Source: Galaxea fascicularis
Taxonomy: Eukaryota; Cnidaria; Anthozoa; Scleractinia; Euphylliidae
Direction of reading: 5' to 3'
Assembly (NCBI GenBank): GCA_948470475.1
Contig: OX419347.1
Span: 12,648,722-12,712,721 of the forward strand
Length of the DNA: 64,000 nucleotides
Positions 61,892 to 64,000 of this stretch are shown piece after piece. The translations under genes were made by a program, and so were the position numbers. Position 1 is the first letter of the stretch. Each line of letters starts with the position of its first letter. A model generated the notes under the pieces. That model had not been told where the DNA came from. It made no database searches and saw only the letters and a program-made list of their open reading frames with translations.

Positions 61892-62838
61892 ACATGAGCT
61901 TCTTGTCGAGTCTCGAATAAGAAGCATAACATTCCTGAAAATGATCGTTCAATAAAAAAACACCTTAAAATCTTGGTCGCATTATTTTGTAAAACATACT
62001 TTTCGAATTTTCTTAAAATGACCTTTTTTGAAAAAATTGAGGGGAATGAAATTAAAATTTCTTAAATGTGACCTATCTTCTCTTCGTTTCATATACATCT
62101 CTCACATCTTCTCTTGTTAGAATTATTCAGCTGTCATCATTCTTAACACACATTTTTTTTTATTTTTCCTCGTGTTTACAGCTGGGTTGTGCACAGTGAA
62201 AATTGTGTTTCAATTCGTGATTTGTTCTCATGTGTGGTCATATATTCGCGTTACATATTGTCCAAAACAAAGTCGAAGGTGTTACATCTAAAGAGAGTCC
62301 AAAAACCCTTTTTTCAGTCAAATTTAACCGTCCTAGGGATTATAAATTCTCTGTTATATCTATTGGCTACAGACCTCTCCAATGAGTGCAATATCCTACA
62401 GTGCATATATCTGATCATGTTTTAATTTCAGTAGTTTGTTTTGCCGAGTTCACAACAGCTGAAGAGACCAGCTTTACCAGAAACGATCTTTCGCAATATT
62501 TTCATGTTTCGAGAGTAAATAATTTTTTTAGCACTTTTATTCGAAGAAAATAGAACCAAACAACTCTTACGAGATTATAACGAGAAAACAAACGAATAGA
62601 AGTTCCTATTACATTTGGAACGGCCTGGCTAGAGAGTTTGGACGCGGTGTTTTCAAACTAAAATGCAACGATCTCCTACCTTTCTTTTCATTCGACGTGC
62701 AACGCAGCTAACTTTGACAGTGAAAACACAATGAGTCAGCGATATGTAGATGATATGAGCGTTCACAAACAACCCTAATATCGTTTCATATTAAAATGTT
62801 ACCATTAGTAATTGTGTTGTCTATTTTAATTAATTTTA

Positions 62839-64000
62839 CCCCGATCGAACTGAGTAACTCAAGAGTAACTCAAGAAATCATTTTTTTTTAATCGAGTTTC
62901 TTTTCAGTAGTAACAGCTCACACTGATCTGAGGGATATAATTTATTGCTCGGTCATTCCATGTCGCCTATATCGAGTCGAATTTAACTTTAGGGCTGTAA
63001 CAAATAACAAATTGACTGATAGATACAAATATTCCCCACTGCAAGTAAGCGCGTTGTTGTCTATTCGTTCAAGGTAGCTTAGGGGAGACTCGGAGCTCAG
63101 TCGTAAAGGTTGCTAAGGTGACTAAATGTGTTTAATGGTTCACAACGGTGGCAAATAGGAAGAATGTTTTATCAGGGTCTGACGGTATAAATAAGATGAC
63201 AATCGTCATTCGTTTTCGTTTCCTTATTCTCCGTTAATAACCTGTTTTATTAGGATATATGTTACAGTTAAACCGATTTATTGTCAACCGTTACAACTGT
63301 GGCTTGGTTCCTGAATAAGAATTAAAAAAATCACAGTACCTTGTGCTGTCCGAATGGTGACATTGTTCGGCAACTTTTCTGTTGCTTAGTAAAGGATTCT
63401 GAGAAGCGGATTTAAGTAAGAGCCACAAAGCAACATGATCAGTGAAGAGGCAAAAAAGATTAATAGTAGGAAAAGGAAGAGTGGTAAAAGATTATAAAAG
63501 GTTCAGTTATATGTCTCGTAGCCCCCTCTTATGACTTATGCTGACAAACTAAGACGGACCTGAATAAGAATAGGGTAAACCTATTTGCTGTTGAAATATC
63601 AATTTCGTTATTTCAGCGATTTTTGGCAGAACCAGAAAACTTTCAGATTACACTGAGTGTTTTGATCAGTCAAGCCCTTAAAAAGGAGAAAGAGGTCAAG
63701 ACTTGACTTATCGAAATTTTAAGGATATCATTACCATATATTTTGCACTATTTCAACAGTCTTCTCACATGTTATTACTTGATCGTTCTTTTTCAGTTTA
63801 CACTGAATGGTTGCTGCATAACATTTGATCAGTTTACGAAGGATAAAAAACATTGACATGAGAAACAATTTTGTTCCCTTTGAGCAAATATGTAAAGAGG
63901 CAGTGACGCAGCTAAAAAATTATGAATTAGTCCTACCACAACATATGTTTGCTTGCATCTAGAACAAAGGGCAGAGAAATGGAACCTCTTCACGGCGTTT
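62839..64000. other. No gene seen
   Basis: Unique-looking AT-rich sequence lies beyond the upstream edge of unit 3. Only a small GAGTAACTCAA direct repeat at 62,850-62,875 stands out. No frame, RNA gene or element end is supported up to the window edge. Confidence 0.5.

Larger units (their letters stand above)
59285..62838 (-). repeat. Gene-family unit 3 (tandem segmental duplicate, most diverged)
   Basis: This unit is homologous to units 1 and 2 in the gene, in the promoter-distal block (GCACTATATATGAGATCTC, 61,454-61,472; compare CACTATGTATGAGATTT in unit 1) and in upstream blocks at 62,170-62,240 and 62,590-62,838. It is more diverged than units 1 and 2 are from each other, so the split of unit 3 appears older. 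No other gene is supported between 61,470 and 62,838. Confidence 0.75.

Overview
The window is eukaryotic, non-coding-rich nuclear DNA. The best guess is an anthozoan cnidarian, probably a stony coral. This rests on the style of the short inverted-repeat (MITE) elements, the short GT-AG introns, a GIY-YIG-type retroelement tail and a decayed element carrying a 2A-like peptide. It is an inference, not a database match.

Positions 1 to about 39,277 are one uninterrupted satellite array of about 222 tandem monomers. The monomer is 177 bp and comes in two types, A and B, that differ at about 16 positions (about 91% identical) and mostly alternate, so the real unit is a 354-bp A+B dimer. Shared rare variants recur at exact multiples of 177 bp (for example 531, 708, 1,062, 1,593 and 3,186), which shows layered block duplication. 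The array runs off the left edge of the window. Its right edge ends in two strongly diverged monomers of 169 and 178 bp.

From 39.3 to 46.2 kb lies a mosaic of decayed mobile elements. There is a nested pair of inverted-repeat elements (the outer with a 9-bp target duplication, the inner with a 3-bp one). Next come a frameshifted open frame with a D-x-E-x-N-P-G-P motif followed by a possible cysteine-peptidase motif, a hAT-like MITE with a perfect 8-bp target duplication, a Penelope-like C-terminal fragment, and two large hairpin elements.

From 46.25 to 62.84 kb the window holds three tandem copies, all on the minus strand, of a segment of about 3.5 to 4.5 kb. Each copy carries a four-exon gene for a secreted protein of about 226 residues with eight cysteines in the mature part. 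Exons 1 to 4, including a 33-nt microexon, the intron phases, and the upstream and downstream flanks are all recognisable in each copy. Genes 1 and 3 look intact. Gene 2 has an in-frame TAA early in exon 4. I do not recognise the family. The copies are separated and invaded by MITEs, a SINE-like sequence, a 5'-truncated LINE and tetranucleotide repeats. The last kilobase shows no gene that I can support.
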